Source of the DNA: CAYRVF01 sp964427535
GTDB taxonomy: Bacteria > Chloroflexota > Ktedonobacteria > Ktedonobacterales > JADMIN01
Length of the DNA stretch: 44,265 bases
NCBI GenBank assembly: GCA_964427535.1
Contig: CAYRVF010000024.1
Coordinates: 1-44,265, forward strand
Direction: 5' to 3'
Of the stretch, positions 1 through 7,473 are shown piece by piece. Position 1 is the first letter of the stretch. Each line of letters begins with the position of its first letter. The notes below the pieces were generated by a model, which was not told the DNA's origin, searched no databases, and saw nothing but the letters and a program-made list of their open reading frames with translations. The position numbers and the translations under genes were made by a program.

Positions 1-592
1 TGCGGTCCGAGCGGATGTTGCTCAGGTAGGCGTGCAGCGCGCCGACGTTCTCGGAGATGCTCTTGTCGTTGTCGTTGAGGACGATGATGAGTTTCTTGTG
101 GAGCGCGCCCGCGTTGTTGATGGCTTCGAGGGCCATGCCTCCGGTCAGCGCACCGTCGCCGATGATCGCGACGACATTGAAGTGCTCGCCGTGCAGGTCA
201 CGCGCGACGGCCATGCCGAGGGCGGCGGAGAGCGAGGTGCTGGCGTGGCTCGCGCCGAAGGTGTCGTACTCGCTCTCGTCGCGGCGCAGATAGCCCGAGA
301 GGCCGTCGAGCTGCTTGATGGTGCGGAAGCGGTCGCGGCGGCCCGTCACGAGCTTGTGCGGATACGCCTGGTGACCGATGTCCCAGACGAGCAGGTCTTT
401 GGGCGTCTCGAACGCCAGGTGCAGCGCGAGCGTCAGCTCGACCGTGCCCAGGTTCGGCGCGAGGTGTCCGCCACGCAGCGCAACAGTCTCGATGATCTCC
501 TGGCGCATCTCGTGCGCGAGTTGGTCGAGCTCAGCGGCGGAGAGCGCCTTGAGTTGCGCGGGTCGGTCGATCGAATCCAGAATTCTCGTCAC
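1..592 (-). CDS. dxs: 1-deoxy-D-xylulose-5-phosphate synthase, N-terminal part (runs off the window)
   Basis: Cytosolic thiamine-diphosphate enzyme that condenses pyruvate and glyceraldehyde 3-phosphate to DXP, the first step of the MEP isoprenoid pathway. Only the first 197 residues are present; the 3' end lies beyond base 1. Visible family landmarks are GGHLAPNLGTVELT (41-54), WDIGHQAYPHKLVTGR (70-85), the GASHAST segment (113-119, with a substrate-contacting His) and the ThDP-binding GDGALTGGMALEAINN (145-160) followed by NDND. The start is a GTG at 592, chosen because the strong ribosome-binding sequence AGGAGGAGAG lies just upstream and the family's N-terminus begins there. A good minus-strand promoter lies about 370 bases upstream, so the mRNA may have a long leader. 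Family assignment is very secure. Confidence 0.95.
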   Translation of the reverse strand, partial: MTRILDSIDRPAQLKALSAAELDQLAHEMRQEIIETVALRGGHLAPNLGTVELTLALHLAFETPKDLLVWDIGHQAYPHKLVTGRRDRFRTIKQLDGLSGYLRRDESEYDTFGASHASTSLSAALGMAVARDLHGEHFNVVAIIGDGALTGGMALEAINNAGALHKKLIIVLNDNDKSISENVGALHAYLSNIRSDR

Positions 593-1275
593 GTGTCCTC
601 TCTCCTCCTGAGCCGTCGCGACGCGTCTCGGCGTCCGTGTGGGGCCTGCCATCCTTGGGATCTCGCGTATCTCCCCGCAGGCGCCGGCGGCTAAAGAGCG
701 CTGGAGCTTTCCCAAGCAGCGCGTCTACCTACATCTTCACCTACATACAGACTCACACATACAAACACAGACGCACCGATACACAAGCAGGGGATCGGCT
801 GCACACGATCGCTGGGTTGTTTCTGCGTCTCGGGTGCGGACCGCGACGCGCCTGGAATTGCCTGCAGATACGCGTCTATGCGTAGATAGACGTGCACATT
901 TGTGTATGTACCTGTACGTGTATGTGCCTGGACATGTTCGTCATGCCTGAGCAACGGGCGTCCTGACGGATTATAGGGCGTGCGGGCAGCATCCACAAAT
1001 GCCCGGGCACGGCGCGCGCGCTACTTGTGTGCGCCCGACTCGCGCACTCGGGTGCGGGCACCCCACCGGAAGGGGCACCTCCGCACCACTTCGCCCACGC
1101 CCGCGCGCACTCGCGACGCCTGCTCGTGATTCTCCGCATAAGACATGCCTCTCGCTCGCCATCCACGACGGCGAGTGCGGCGATGGTCTGCCTCGAGAGC
1201 GGGGAGACACTCCACTGTCACATGCGGTAGCCTGTCTATCACCGAGACAGGCAGGATGAACAGGAGCACCAGCCA
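593..1275. other. Intergenic region without a credible gene; CA-rich then TG-rich tracts
   Basis: Open frames here have no protein-like composition and are interrupted by low-complexity sequence. Bases about 722-792 are rich in CA/TA steps (units such as CACACATACAAACACAG), and bases about 885-940 are rich in TG/TA steps (TTGTGTATGTACCTGTACG). The two tracts are imperfectly complementary, so a transcript from the dxs promoter could fold them together. The rest (1000-1270) is ordinary GC-rich sequence with nothing recognised. Confidence 0.5.
970..998 (-). promoter_or_regulatory. Probable sigma-70-type promoter for dxs
   Basis: On the minus strand TTGTGG (998-993), a 17-base spacer and a perfect TATAAT (975-970). 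Transcription would start near 963 and run into dxs, giving a leader of about 370 bases. Only the first three bases of the -35 box match the consensus; the -10 box matches fully. Confidence 0.5.
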
Positions 1276-1821
1276 ATGCGTCCGAACCGCGACGACATCG
1301 CGCACATCCGCTTCACCTCTGCCTATATAGGACCTGGATGGGCATGCGCGAGCAATGGCGATGGCGCCGTGACGTACACCATGTTCCCCTCGTACGTGCC
1401 GACTGATCCGCTGCTCGCGTTGGTGCATGCGCTCGTCTGGGTGCTCCACTACGGCGGCGAGGCACGGTGTACGTGGTCCTACGAACCGGCGGAGGACCGC
1501 TGGACGCTCCGTCGCGACGACGACGACACCCTCACGATCACACTTCGCGGCGCCGCCGAGGGGTGTGGACATGGCAGCCGTCCCGCAGATGACGGCCCAC
1601 TGCACTGTACGGCGCGCTGCGACCTCTGGAGCTTTGCGAGCACCGTGCGTCTGGCCGTCAGCCGCCTTGAGCCGGTCAGCGACACCACTGACGCGCACGT
1701 CGATCCGGCACGAGTACGACAGACACCCGAATATCGTGCGCTGTGCACGGCGCTGGATGAGCACGCACGGAAGGCGTCGCGTCTGGCTCCTCAGGAGGGG
1801 TCAGGGAAGCCGTCGGAGTGA
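1276..1821 (+). CDS. Hypothetical protein, 181 aa
   Basis: I do not recognise the family. The predicted protein is soluble, acidic and rich in Trp and Cys for this genome, with no signal peptide or membrane segment. A central block (about residues 37-95) alternates hydrophobic and charged residues around an Asp run (RRDDDDTLTITL), as in a beta-rich domain, and the C-terminal 60 residues look helical. The ATG start has AGGAG about nine bases upstream. Codon use (GC-rich third positions) and a protein-like composition favour this frame over the longer antisense open frame. It stands alone between dxs (divergent) and a convergent gene, so context gives no function. Confidence 0.6.
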   Translation: MRPNRDDIAHIRFTSAYIGPGWACASNGDGAVTYTMFPSYVPTDPLLALVHALVWVLHYGGEARCTWSYEPAEDRWTLRRDDDDTLTITLRGAAEGCGHGSRPADDGPLHCTARCDLWSFASTVRLAVSRLEPVSDTTDAHVDPARVRQTPEYRALCTALDEHARKASRLAPQEGSGKPSE

Positions 1822-1883
1822 TCGTAGACGCGCGCCTCGCGCTGGTGCAACGTCGCCGTCACCTGTGGACGTGCGAGGATCGC

Positions 1884-2282
1884 CTAGAGCATCCACGAGG
1901 CGGCGGCGAGCGCCTTGGGCTGGCTGGCGGCGGCGGCGCGCTCGGCGTCGAGCTGGGCGCGCGCCTGCTCCACCACAAAGTCGACCAGCTTCTGCGTGCT
2001 GCGCCAGCGGGTAGTGGTCTTCTCCGGATCGTAGGCGTGTGCCGAGATCACGGCGCGCAGATCGGCCAGCGAGAGCTCCGCCAGCCGGGAGCGCAAGGAC
2101 CCTTCGCCGCCCGCGTCGAGCAGATCGACCACGTCGAGCGTCGCACCCGCGCCGAAGACATCGAGCAGCCCGCTCTCCGCCAGCGCCGTGCGCACCCGCG
2201 CGGCTGTCTCGGGATCGGCCTGCGCGGCGGCAGCCACCTGCTGGAACATCTCGGTCAGTTCCCGCGCGTTGCGGACATCCAC
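1884..2282 (-). CDS. Conserved-looking hypothetical protein, 132 aa, downstream of tyrA
   Basis: A small soluble, mostly helical protein of unknown function. The segment around GLLDVFGAGATLDVVDLL (about residues 37-54) and SLADLRAVISAHAYDPEK (about 70-87) look like ordered conserved blocks, and the end is an Ala/Gln-rich helix. A GTG start at 2282 is preferred because GGGAGGGGGAG sits directly upstream; the frame stays open further upstream, but that part has low-complexity composition. It lies about 175 bases downstream of tyrA on the same strand, so co-transcription is possible. I cannot name a family; the helical blocks may form a small nucleic-acid- or protein-binding fold, but nothing in the sequence proves it. 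Confidence 0.65.
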   Translation of the reverse strand: MDVRNARELTEMFQQVAAAAQADPETAARVRTALAESGLLDVFGAGATLDVVDLLDAGGEGSLRSRLAELSLADLRAVISAHAYDPEKTTTRWRSTQKLVDFVVEQARAQLDAERAAAASQPKALAAASWML

Positions 2283-2456
2283 AGTGCTCCCCCTCCCATG
2301 CCGGTGCGCGCCCGGTTCCTCTGTGCGTCCATCTGAGCGTCCGTCCGCCATATAGCGAACGAGCTGTGAATGCCGCTCGCCAGGCGCACGTGCTGATAGT
2401 GTAATCTGTGCGGTGTCAGCACGGCAAGTCGGCGCTGAAATGCTAGCCAACAAAGG

Positions 2457-3473
2457 TTACCTGCTGGCGTCCGGCGTATCGTCCGTAGCGGGCGCATCAG
2501 GCGTAGCAGGCGCATCAGGCGTCTCCGGCGCCGTGTCGGGCGCATTGGAGAATCGAGTCACCCTCGCGGCCCGCTGCCAGGTATCGCGCGCCTGCTGTGC
2601 CTCGCGGAAGACCGCCTCCAGCGGGTCGCCGTCCCCAGCATCCGTCGCGGCGGCGTCCCCGTTCGCGACGGCGTCGCCCGCGGCGATGCGTGCGCGCAGG
2701 TCGGCGAGCGTGGCCAGGTAGGCGTCGAGCCGGGCCAGCAGCGCGTCGCGGTTCGTGTGGCAGATATCCGCCGCCATCCGTGGATCGCCCGAGGCGACGC
2801 GCGTAGTATCGCGAAATCCGCCCGCCGCGAGCATGCCCGCATCGGGCCAGTCGAGCTGGCGGGCGAGTGTGAGCACCAGCGCGGCGGCGGCGACGAGCGG
2901 CAGGTGGCTCACGCCCGCGACGAGGCGATCATGCGTCGCGGGATCAAGATCCAGTGGCTGCGCGCCGAGCGCCGTGACCAGCGCGCGCAGCGCGGCGAGG
3001 GCACCCTCGTCGGTCGCGACAGTCGGTGTGAGACACCAGACGGCGCCCCGAAAAAGCATGCCGTCTGCCGCGCCAATCCCGGACTGCTCACGCCCCGCCA
3101 TCGGGTGGCCGCCAACGAAACGCACGGTGGAGGGCAGCACCGCCTCGGCTACCCGCACGATCTCGGCCTTCGTGCTGCACACATCGGTGACGAGTGTGCC
3201 CGCGCCAAGCAGCGGCGCCAGTGTGGGCAGCACCTCCAGCGCGGCGCGCGGCGGCACGGCCAGCACCACGAGGTCCGCCTGCGCGACCGCCGCTGCCAGC
3301 TCGACATAGGCTTCGTCGACGATGCCCCGCGCGCGGGCGGCCTCACGCGTCGCGGCGGAGCGGTCGAAGCCGACAAGCGCGCCAGCGAGCCCAGCCTGGC
3401 GCACCGCCAGCGCGAGCGAGCCGCCGATCAGCCCCAGCCCCAGCACGGCGACGCGGCGAAATGGCGGAGTCAT
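2457..3473 (-). CDS. tyrA: Prephenate dehydrogenase
   Basis: Oxidative decarboxylation of prephenate (or arogenate) with NAD(P)+ in tyrosine biosynthesis, in the cytosol. The N-terminal Rossmann motif GLGLIGGSLA spans residues 12-21, followed by an Asp (FDRS, 36-39) at the end of beta-2, which favours NAD+. GGHPMAGREQSG (121-132) carries the active-site His of the family, and the helical dimerisation domain follows (about 175-280) with GGFRDTTRVASGDP. The length of 338 aa is near normal, but the last 30 residues are a degenerate Pro-Asp-Ala-Thr tandem repeat (PDAPATPDAPATDDTPDA), not part of the fold. No ACT or chorismate mutase domain is present. The start ATG has GGAAGGAGG upstream. No other aromatic amino acid gene is adjacent. 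Confidence 0.92.
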   Translation of the reverse strand: MTPPFRRVAVLGLGLIGGSLALAVRQAGLAGALVGFDRSAATREAARARGIVDEAYVELAAAVAQADLVVLAVPPRAALEVLPTLAPLLGAGTLVTDVCSTKAEIVRVAEAVLPSTVRFVGGHPMAGREQSGIGAADGMLFRGAVWCLTPTVATDEGALAALRALVTALGAQPLDLDPATHDRLVAGVSHLPLVAAAALVLTLARQLDWPDAGMLAAGGFRDTTRVASGDPRMAADICHTNRDALLARLDAYLATLADLRARIAAGDAVANGDAAATDAGDGDPLEAVFREAQQARDTWQRAARVTRFSNAPDTAPETPDAPATPDAPATDDTPDASR

Positions 3474-3723
3474 GTTGCGCGGGCCTCCTTCCCGTCTGTG
3501 TGCGGCGGCCGCATGCGGCCGCCGTCGTCATCGGCACCTAGCGGTGGAGCAGACTCGCACGTGGGCGGGCCAGGCACGCCTCGCCCCTACAGGACGACAT
3601 CCGGCGCGCGCCCGCAGCCGCTGGGGGGCCACTCCACTGCTCGTCAGGCCACCCCGCTCGCCTTACCGCACCTCCCTTCAAGGGGAGGAGGTAGGGGGAG
3701 CGGTTCTGCCCACAGGGCAGGGG

Positions 3724-4446
3724 TCAGGCCGCCTTCGTCAGCACGCACAGCGTATTGAGATAATACTTGTGCGGCAGCCGTTTGCCGAAGAGCGCGTTGC
3801 CCAACACGACGAGCGGATTCACGACGAGGCGCGAGAGTGGGAGAAAGATGCGCTGCAGCGGGTTGGCCTTGCCCTTGATGCCGCGCCGCCACATATTGTC
3901 GATCACCGTCGCGATGACTTCCAGTTCGTTGCCCGAGGTGAAGAGTTCCGTCACCTCCAGGCCGTTCAGCTTGGCGCACTCGCGAATCTGGTAGGGCGTC
4001 AGGCGCACGAAGTCCCACGGCTCCTCGTGCAGCGGATAGGCGAACGGCACCGTGATGATGATGCTGCCACCAGGACGCAGCACCCGCGCCAGCTCGCGGA
4101 ACGCGCCGTACGTGTCGGAGACGTGTTCGAGCACTTCCGTCACGAGCAGCACGTCGAAGACGCCGTCGGGCACGGGCATCTCGGTGATGGGGGCCAGCAC
4201 GTCCACCGTGCCGCTCCCATTTTGCACGATGTCGATGCCCACGTACTGGGCGCCCAGGCGCTCGATTTGTCCGCGCGTGGGTTGTTCGCCACAGCCGATA
4301 TCCGCGACGCGCGTTCCCTGCGTCACCAGACGCTCCGTGCGAGTCTCGATATAGCTGCGCAGGTGCTTGACCACGAAGTAGTCGTCTTTATAGATCCGTG
4401 TACCGTATCCTCGGCGCCGAGCGTAGTGATCGTCGCGGGTTGGCAT
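3724..4446 (-). CDS. SAM-dependent class I methyltransferase (Methyltransf_11 type), 240 aa
   Basis: Soluble methyltransferase with unknown acceptor. Motif I is VADIGCGEQ (47-55), an acidic residue ends beta-2 (YVGIDI, 69-73), motif post-I/II is FDVLLVTEVLEHVSD (97-111), and RVLRPGGSIIITVPF (121-135) is the usual motif III region. The stretch HEEPWDFVRLTPYQI after it is typical of enzymes acting on sugars, lipids or small molecules found near cell-envelope genes. The ATG at 4446 is preferred over the longer open frame because CGGAGGAGGAAGAG precedes it and the upstream extension is low-complexity. It is convergent with nothing and divergent from scpB. Substrate cannot be inferred from the sequence. 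Confidence 0.85.
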   Translation of the reverse strand: MPTRDDHYARRRGYGTRIYKDDYFVVKHLRSYIETRTERLVTQGTRVADIGCGEQPTRGQIERLGAQYVGIDIVQNGSGTVDVLAPITEMPVPDGVFDVLLVTEVLEHVSDTYGAFRELARVLRPGGSIIITVPFAYPLHEEPWDFVRLTPYQIRECAKLNGLEVTELFTSGNELEVIATVIDNMWRRGIKGKANPLQRIFLPLSRLVVNPLVVLGNALFGKRLPHKYYLNTLCVLTKAA

Positions 4447-4635
4447 GGCTCTCTTCCTCCTCCGTCGCACCTGAGCATGCCCCGCCCCCATGGTGAGGAC
4501 GTCGTGCTGGGAACGGGCACGCCAACTCTGCTGTCTACAACGCGGGGGCACCGCGTCTGTAACGGCGGTCACCGGGACAGCAGCGAGCGAGCACGTAGCA
4601 GCCCGCCTCCGCGCCAAGACGCACCGACGAGCACG

Positions 4636-4680
4636 GCAGGCGTGACCCAGGCAGGCGTGACCCAGGCAGGCGTGACCCGG
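4636..4680. repeat. 15-bp tandem repeat, three copies, next to the scpB promoter
   Basis: Unit GCAGGCGTGACCCAG at 4636-4650, 4651-4665 and 4666-4680 (last copy with one change near its end). It occupies the -35 region of the promoter whose -10 box starts six bases after the repeat, so a change in copy number would alter the sequence upstream of the promoter. Confidence 0.9.
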
Positions 4681-4683
4681 CAT

Positions 4684-4691
4684 GCTATAAT
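4684..4691 (+). promoter_or_regulatory. -10 box of a likely leaderless scpB promoter
   Basis: Perfect TATAAT at 4686-4691, seven bases before the ATG at 4699. Transcription would start at or within a base or two of the start codon, so the mRNA would lack a 5' leader; no ribosome-binding sequence is present upstream of this ATG. The -35 position (CAGGCA) is poor. Confidence 0.55.
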
Positions 4692-4698
4692 CCGCAGT

Positions 4699-5457
4699 AT
4701 GCCACGCTCACCCCGCGCGCCCAGGACCACTGACGGCGCACACGATCCATCCGCCGAGACGCCGCCCGCCGGGTCAACCGCCTCCGTGTCACCAGTGCCG
4801 ACAGCGCCGGAGGTCGCGCAGCCCGTGCCTGCGACGCTGCTCTCGGATGAGCACCTCTGCGCCGTGCTCGAAAGCCTGCTCTTCGTCGCCGGACGCCCGC
4901 TGGAGATTGCCGAACTGCGCCGGTTGCTCGTCGTCGACGAGACACGCCTACGGGGGGCGGTCGTGCGGCTGGCCGACCTCTGCGACCGCGAGGGCCGCGG
5001 CATCCGCGTCCAGCGGCTGGCCGACACGGTGCAGCTCGTCTCCGCGCCCGAGAACGCCCGCTTCGTCGCCGCGCTCCTGGGCCTGCCGACCCAAGTGAAG
5101 CTGACCACCGCCGCACTCGAGACGCTGGCTGTCGTCGCCTACCGGCAGCCGATCACGCGCTCACAGATCGAGTTCATCCGCGGCGTGAACAGCGACCGCG
5201 CGCTGGCGAGCCTGGCGCAGTACGGGCTGGTGAGTGAGGTGGGCCGCGCTGCGACGGTCGGGCGCCCGGTGCTGTTTGGCACGACGCCCGAATTCTTGCA
5301 ACAGTTCGGCCTGGGCAGCCTGGACTCGCTGCCAACCCCCGAGGTGCCCGAGGTCGCGCTGGCGGAGGCGCGGCGCGAGGCGGCCGCCCAGCAGATTCGC
5401 AGCGCCGTCGGCACCGATGAGGTGGCGCCACAGCAGCCGCCAGCGGATGGGGCCTAG
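4699..5457 (+). CDS. scpB: Segregation and condensation protein B
   Basis: Winged-helix kleisin-associated subunit of the Smc-ScpAB condensin, which compacts and segregates the chromosome. Residues 1-45 are a Pro/Thr/Ala-rich tail not found in most members; the fold starts at LLSDEHLCAVLESLLFVAGRPLEI (47-70). The highly conserved second winged helix is seen as TTAALETLAVVAYRQPITRSQIEFIRGVNSD (about 136-166), followed by GRPVLFGTTPEFL. Length of 252 aa is slightly long because of both tails. scpA and smc are not in the window, although scpA commonly precedes scpB. The ATG at 4699 was chosen because of the TATAAT just upstream and because no closer in-frame start fits; without that promoter, a start nearer residue 45 would be possible. 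Confidence 0.92.
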   Translation: MPRSPRAPRTTDGAHDPSAETPPAGSTASVSPVPTAPEVAQPVPATLLSDEHLCAVLESLLFVAGRPLEIAELRRLLVVDETRLRGAVVRLADLCDREGRGIRVQRLADTVQLVSAPENARFVAALLGLPTQVKLTTAALETLAVVAYRQPITRSQIEFIRGVNSDRALASLAQYGLVSEVGRAATVGRPVLFGTTPEFLQQFGLGSLDSLPTPEVPEVALAEARREAAAQQIRSAVGTDEVAPQQPPADGA

Positions 5458-5539
5458 CGCGCACCCACCCATAGAGACAGACGTACACACGATCACGCGG
5501 AGTGGCACACTACGGCAGAGCGGATGGGGGAGCACGACG

Positions 5540-6475
5540 ATGCGACTGGGACGGCACATGCCCAAGGGTGTGGAGGGGATGCGGCGGGCGCGGGAGATCG
5601 GCTGTGACGCGATCCAGATCTTCGTGACCAATCCACGAGGATGGCAGCCGCCCGCGCTCAACGTCGAGGAAGATGCGGCGCTGCGCGCGGCGGCCCGCGC
5701 CGAAGACCTGCGGCCGGTGATCGTCCACGCGGCCTACATCATCAACCTGGCCTCGCCCAACGACGAGATCGTCGCCAAATCGGTGGCGCTGCTGCGCACG
5801 ACGCTCGACCGGGCGGCGCGGGTCGGCGCGGAGGGCGTCGTCTTCCACGTCGGCAGCGCGGGCACGGCGGGACTGGAGGCGGGCCTCACGCGGCTGGCGG
5901 CAGGCATCGTCCAGACGTTCGACGGCCTCGACGCTGGTGGTGGTGTTGGACCTAGCGGCGAGGACGACGAGATTGCGCCCACGGGCATGCCACTGCTGCT
6001 GCTGGAGAACGACACCGGCGGCGGCGGCAAGGTCGGCGCGCGCTTCGAGCACCTGGCCGCGCTGCTGGCGCTCCTGCCCGCCGACGTGCGCGACCGCATG
6101 GGGCTCTGCCTGGACACGGCGCATCTGTGGGGTGCGGGCTACGATCTCGGCAGCCCGGCGGGGGCCGAGCGCGTGCTGGCGGAGGCCGACGCGCTGCTCG
6201 GGCTGGACCAGGTACGGGTCGTGCATGTCAACGACGCCCGCGAAGGGCTGGGCAGCCACCGGGATATCCATGCGCGTATCGGCGAGGGGCAGATCCCCCC
6301 CGAGAGCATCGCCGCCATCCTGCGCGCGCCCGCCCTCGCGCACGCCACCGGCCTGCTCGAGACGCCCTACCCTGAGCGCGCCCCCGGCCAGCCGGACTGG
6401 GACGCCGAACGCGAGCTGATGCTGCGCGCCCGTGCGCTGGCGGACCTGCCGCCGCTGCCCCCTGTCACAGCATAA
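5540..6475 (+). CDS. nfo: Apurinic/apyrimidinic endonuclease, endonuclease IV family
   Basis: Zinc-dependent AP endonuclease that cleaves 5' to abasic sites in base excision repair. The TIM barrel is complete in 311 aa and all metal ligands of the family can be lined up: His63 (VHAAYIINLA), His103 (VFHVGSAGT), Glu156 (LLENDTGGGGK), Asp192 and His195 (LDTAHLWGAG), His229 (VVHVNDA), Asp242 and His244 (HRDIHARIGEG) and Glu274 (LLETPYPE). A Gly/Glu/Asp-rich insertion of about 18 residues (132-149) sits between barrel elements. GGGGGAG lies seven bases before the ATG. It follows scpB by 82 bases on the same strand and may be co-transcribed with it. Confidence 0.93.
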   Translation: MRLGRHMPKGVEGMRRAREIGCDAIQIFVTNPRGWQPPALNVEEDAALRAAARAEDLRPVIVHAAYIINLASPNDEIVAKSVALLRTTLDRAARVGAEGVVFHVGSAGTAGLEAGLTRLAAGIVQTFDGLDAGGGVGPSGEDDEIAPTGMPLLLLENDTGGGGKVGARFEHLAALLALLPADVRDRMGLCLDTAHLWGAGYDLGSPAGAERVLAEADALLGLDQVRVVHVNDAREGLGSHRDIHARIGEGQIPPESIAAILRAPALAHATGLLETPYPERAPGQPDWDAERELMLRARALADLPPLPPVTA

Positions 6476-6536
6476 GCGACCAGATACCAGATGGCAGGTC
6501 CGCGAGCAGGCGCGGGCGGGCGCACCGCGCTGTCAC

Positions 6537-7100
6537 CTACCAGCCGCGCCGGGTGAGCGCCAGCATCAGGCAGAAGGCGCCGGTCACGATACAGGCGACG
6601 CCAGCCACGCCGAGCCACAGCGCGGCGAGCACTTCGACGCCGTAGAGCAGCACGCGCGGCAGCGGATGCGGGTGCGCCGAGGCGGAGGCCCACACATTCT
6701 GCGCCAGCAGGAACGCGGCAGTGAGCGCAGCCCACGCCAGCACGAGCACGATCAGACCGGTAAGCAACCGCCAGACGCGGAGCTGTGGGGGTGGCACCGC
6801 ACGCCGCGTGACGGGTGCAGCAGGCTCAGGGGGCTCAGGGGGCAGCGCAACGCCAGCGGCCACGCTGGCGACGGCGGAAAGTGCGCCGGCCGGTGGAGAC
6901 GTGTGGGACGGCCCGCTCGTCGATGCGGCGATGCCAGCACGCTGCCCACCGTGCGCCTGACCGTGCGCCGGAGACAGCACCGGCGGAGCGGAGGGACGCG
7001 TCTGGGCGCTACCATCATCGTCGCCGTGCGAGGGATTGGGGAGCGGCGTCTCGACGGCGACATCCTCTCCAGCAGTGTTGCGCTCGCTCGACTCACCCAT
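6537..7100 (-). CDS. Hypothetical membrane protein with disordered N-terminal half, 187 aa
   Basis: Unknown function. Residues 1-108 are polar and Pro/Ser/Ala-rich, probably disordered and, given the Arg-rich border VTRRAVPPPQLR at 98-108, probably cytoplasmic. Two strongly hydrophobic segments follow, about 112-134 and 150-181, joined by a short loop with a His-Pro repeat (HPHPLPR). The protein ends three residues after the second helix. The start ATG has AAGGAG ten bases upstream. It is convergent with nfo and transcribed away from the debranching enzyme gene. It could be a small accessory or anchoring protein, but no domain is recognised. Confidence 0.7.
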   Translation of the reverse strand: MGESSERNTAGEDVAVETPLPNPSHGDDDGSAQTRPSAPPVLSPAHGQAHGGQRAGIAASTSGPSHTSPPAGALSAVASVAAGVALPPEPPEPAAPVTRRAVPPPQLRVWRLLTGLIVLVLAWAALTAAFLLAQNVWASASAHPHPLPRVLLYGVEVLAALWLGVAGVACIVTGAFCLMLALTRRGW

Positions 7101-7473
7101 CGGGCTGATCTCCTTCGCCTGCCACGCGTCCGCCGCGCACCGGGCGGGATGCGCCTGTCGCAGGGTGAACCCGTACGCCTAGCGTATCGTATACCGTATA
7201 AAACGTCAAAGCACGTGGCCCTCTCGTGGGCAGGCGGGCGGAAAGGACAGAACCCGCCCGCCCGCCCGCCCATTTTTTGGTACGCTCTCTGCGGCGGAAC
7301 AGGCTCACGCCAACACATGGCATGACATGACATGACACGCCATGACAGGTGGCACACACCATCCGCTGCCGGGAATGCCTGTCGTGGACACGGCGTGAGG
7401 GCGACGACGACACGTGTGGGCGCCCACCAGTGCGGGGGCTGCTCCGCGATGCGTGCGGGGGAGGGGCTGGCCG
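7101..7473. other. Intergenic region upstream of the debranching enzyme gene
   Basis: No gene. An AT-rich patch (about 7181-7205, with overlapping GTATA words) could hold promoters on either strand. It is followed by a strong plus-strand terminator-like hairpin (7228-7278) and a run of CATGA pentamers (about 7322-7345). Confidence 0.5.
7228..7278 (+). terminator. Strong intrinsic terminator-like hairpin with T6
   Basis: GGGC-A-GGCGGGCGG (7228-7241) pairs with CCGCCCGCC-C-GCCC (7258-7271), 13 pairs with one A-C mismatch, and is followed by ATTTTTT. It lies about 200 bases before the debranching enzyme start and 750 bases after the last plus-strand gene, so it may stop read-through or act as an attenuator in the leader of that gene. 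Confidence 0.6.

Larger units (their letters stand above)
4447..4698. other. Divergent intergenic region between the methyltransferase gene and scpB
   Basis: Contains no gene. Its right end holds three copies of a 15-bp tandem repeat and the TATAAT box of the scpB promoter, described separately. Confidence 0.6.

Noticed and set aside
1021..1764. 247-codon minus-strand open frame opposite the 181-aa hypothetical gene
   Set aside because: Arg/Val-rich composition and no ribosome-binding site; the sense frame has a better start and protein-like pattern.
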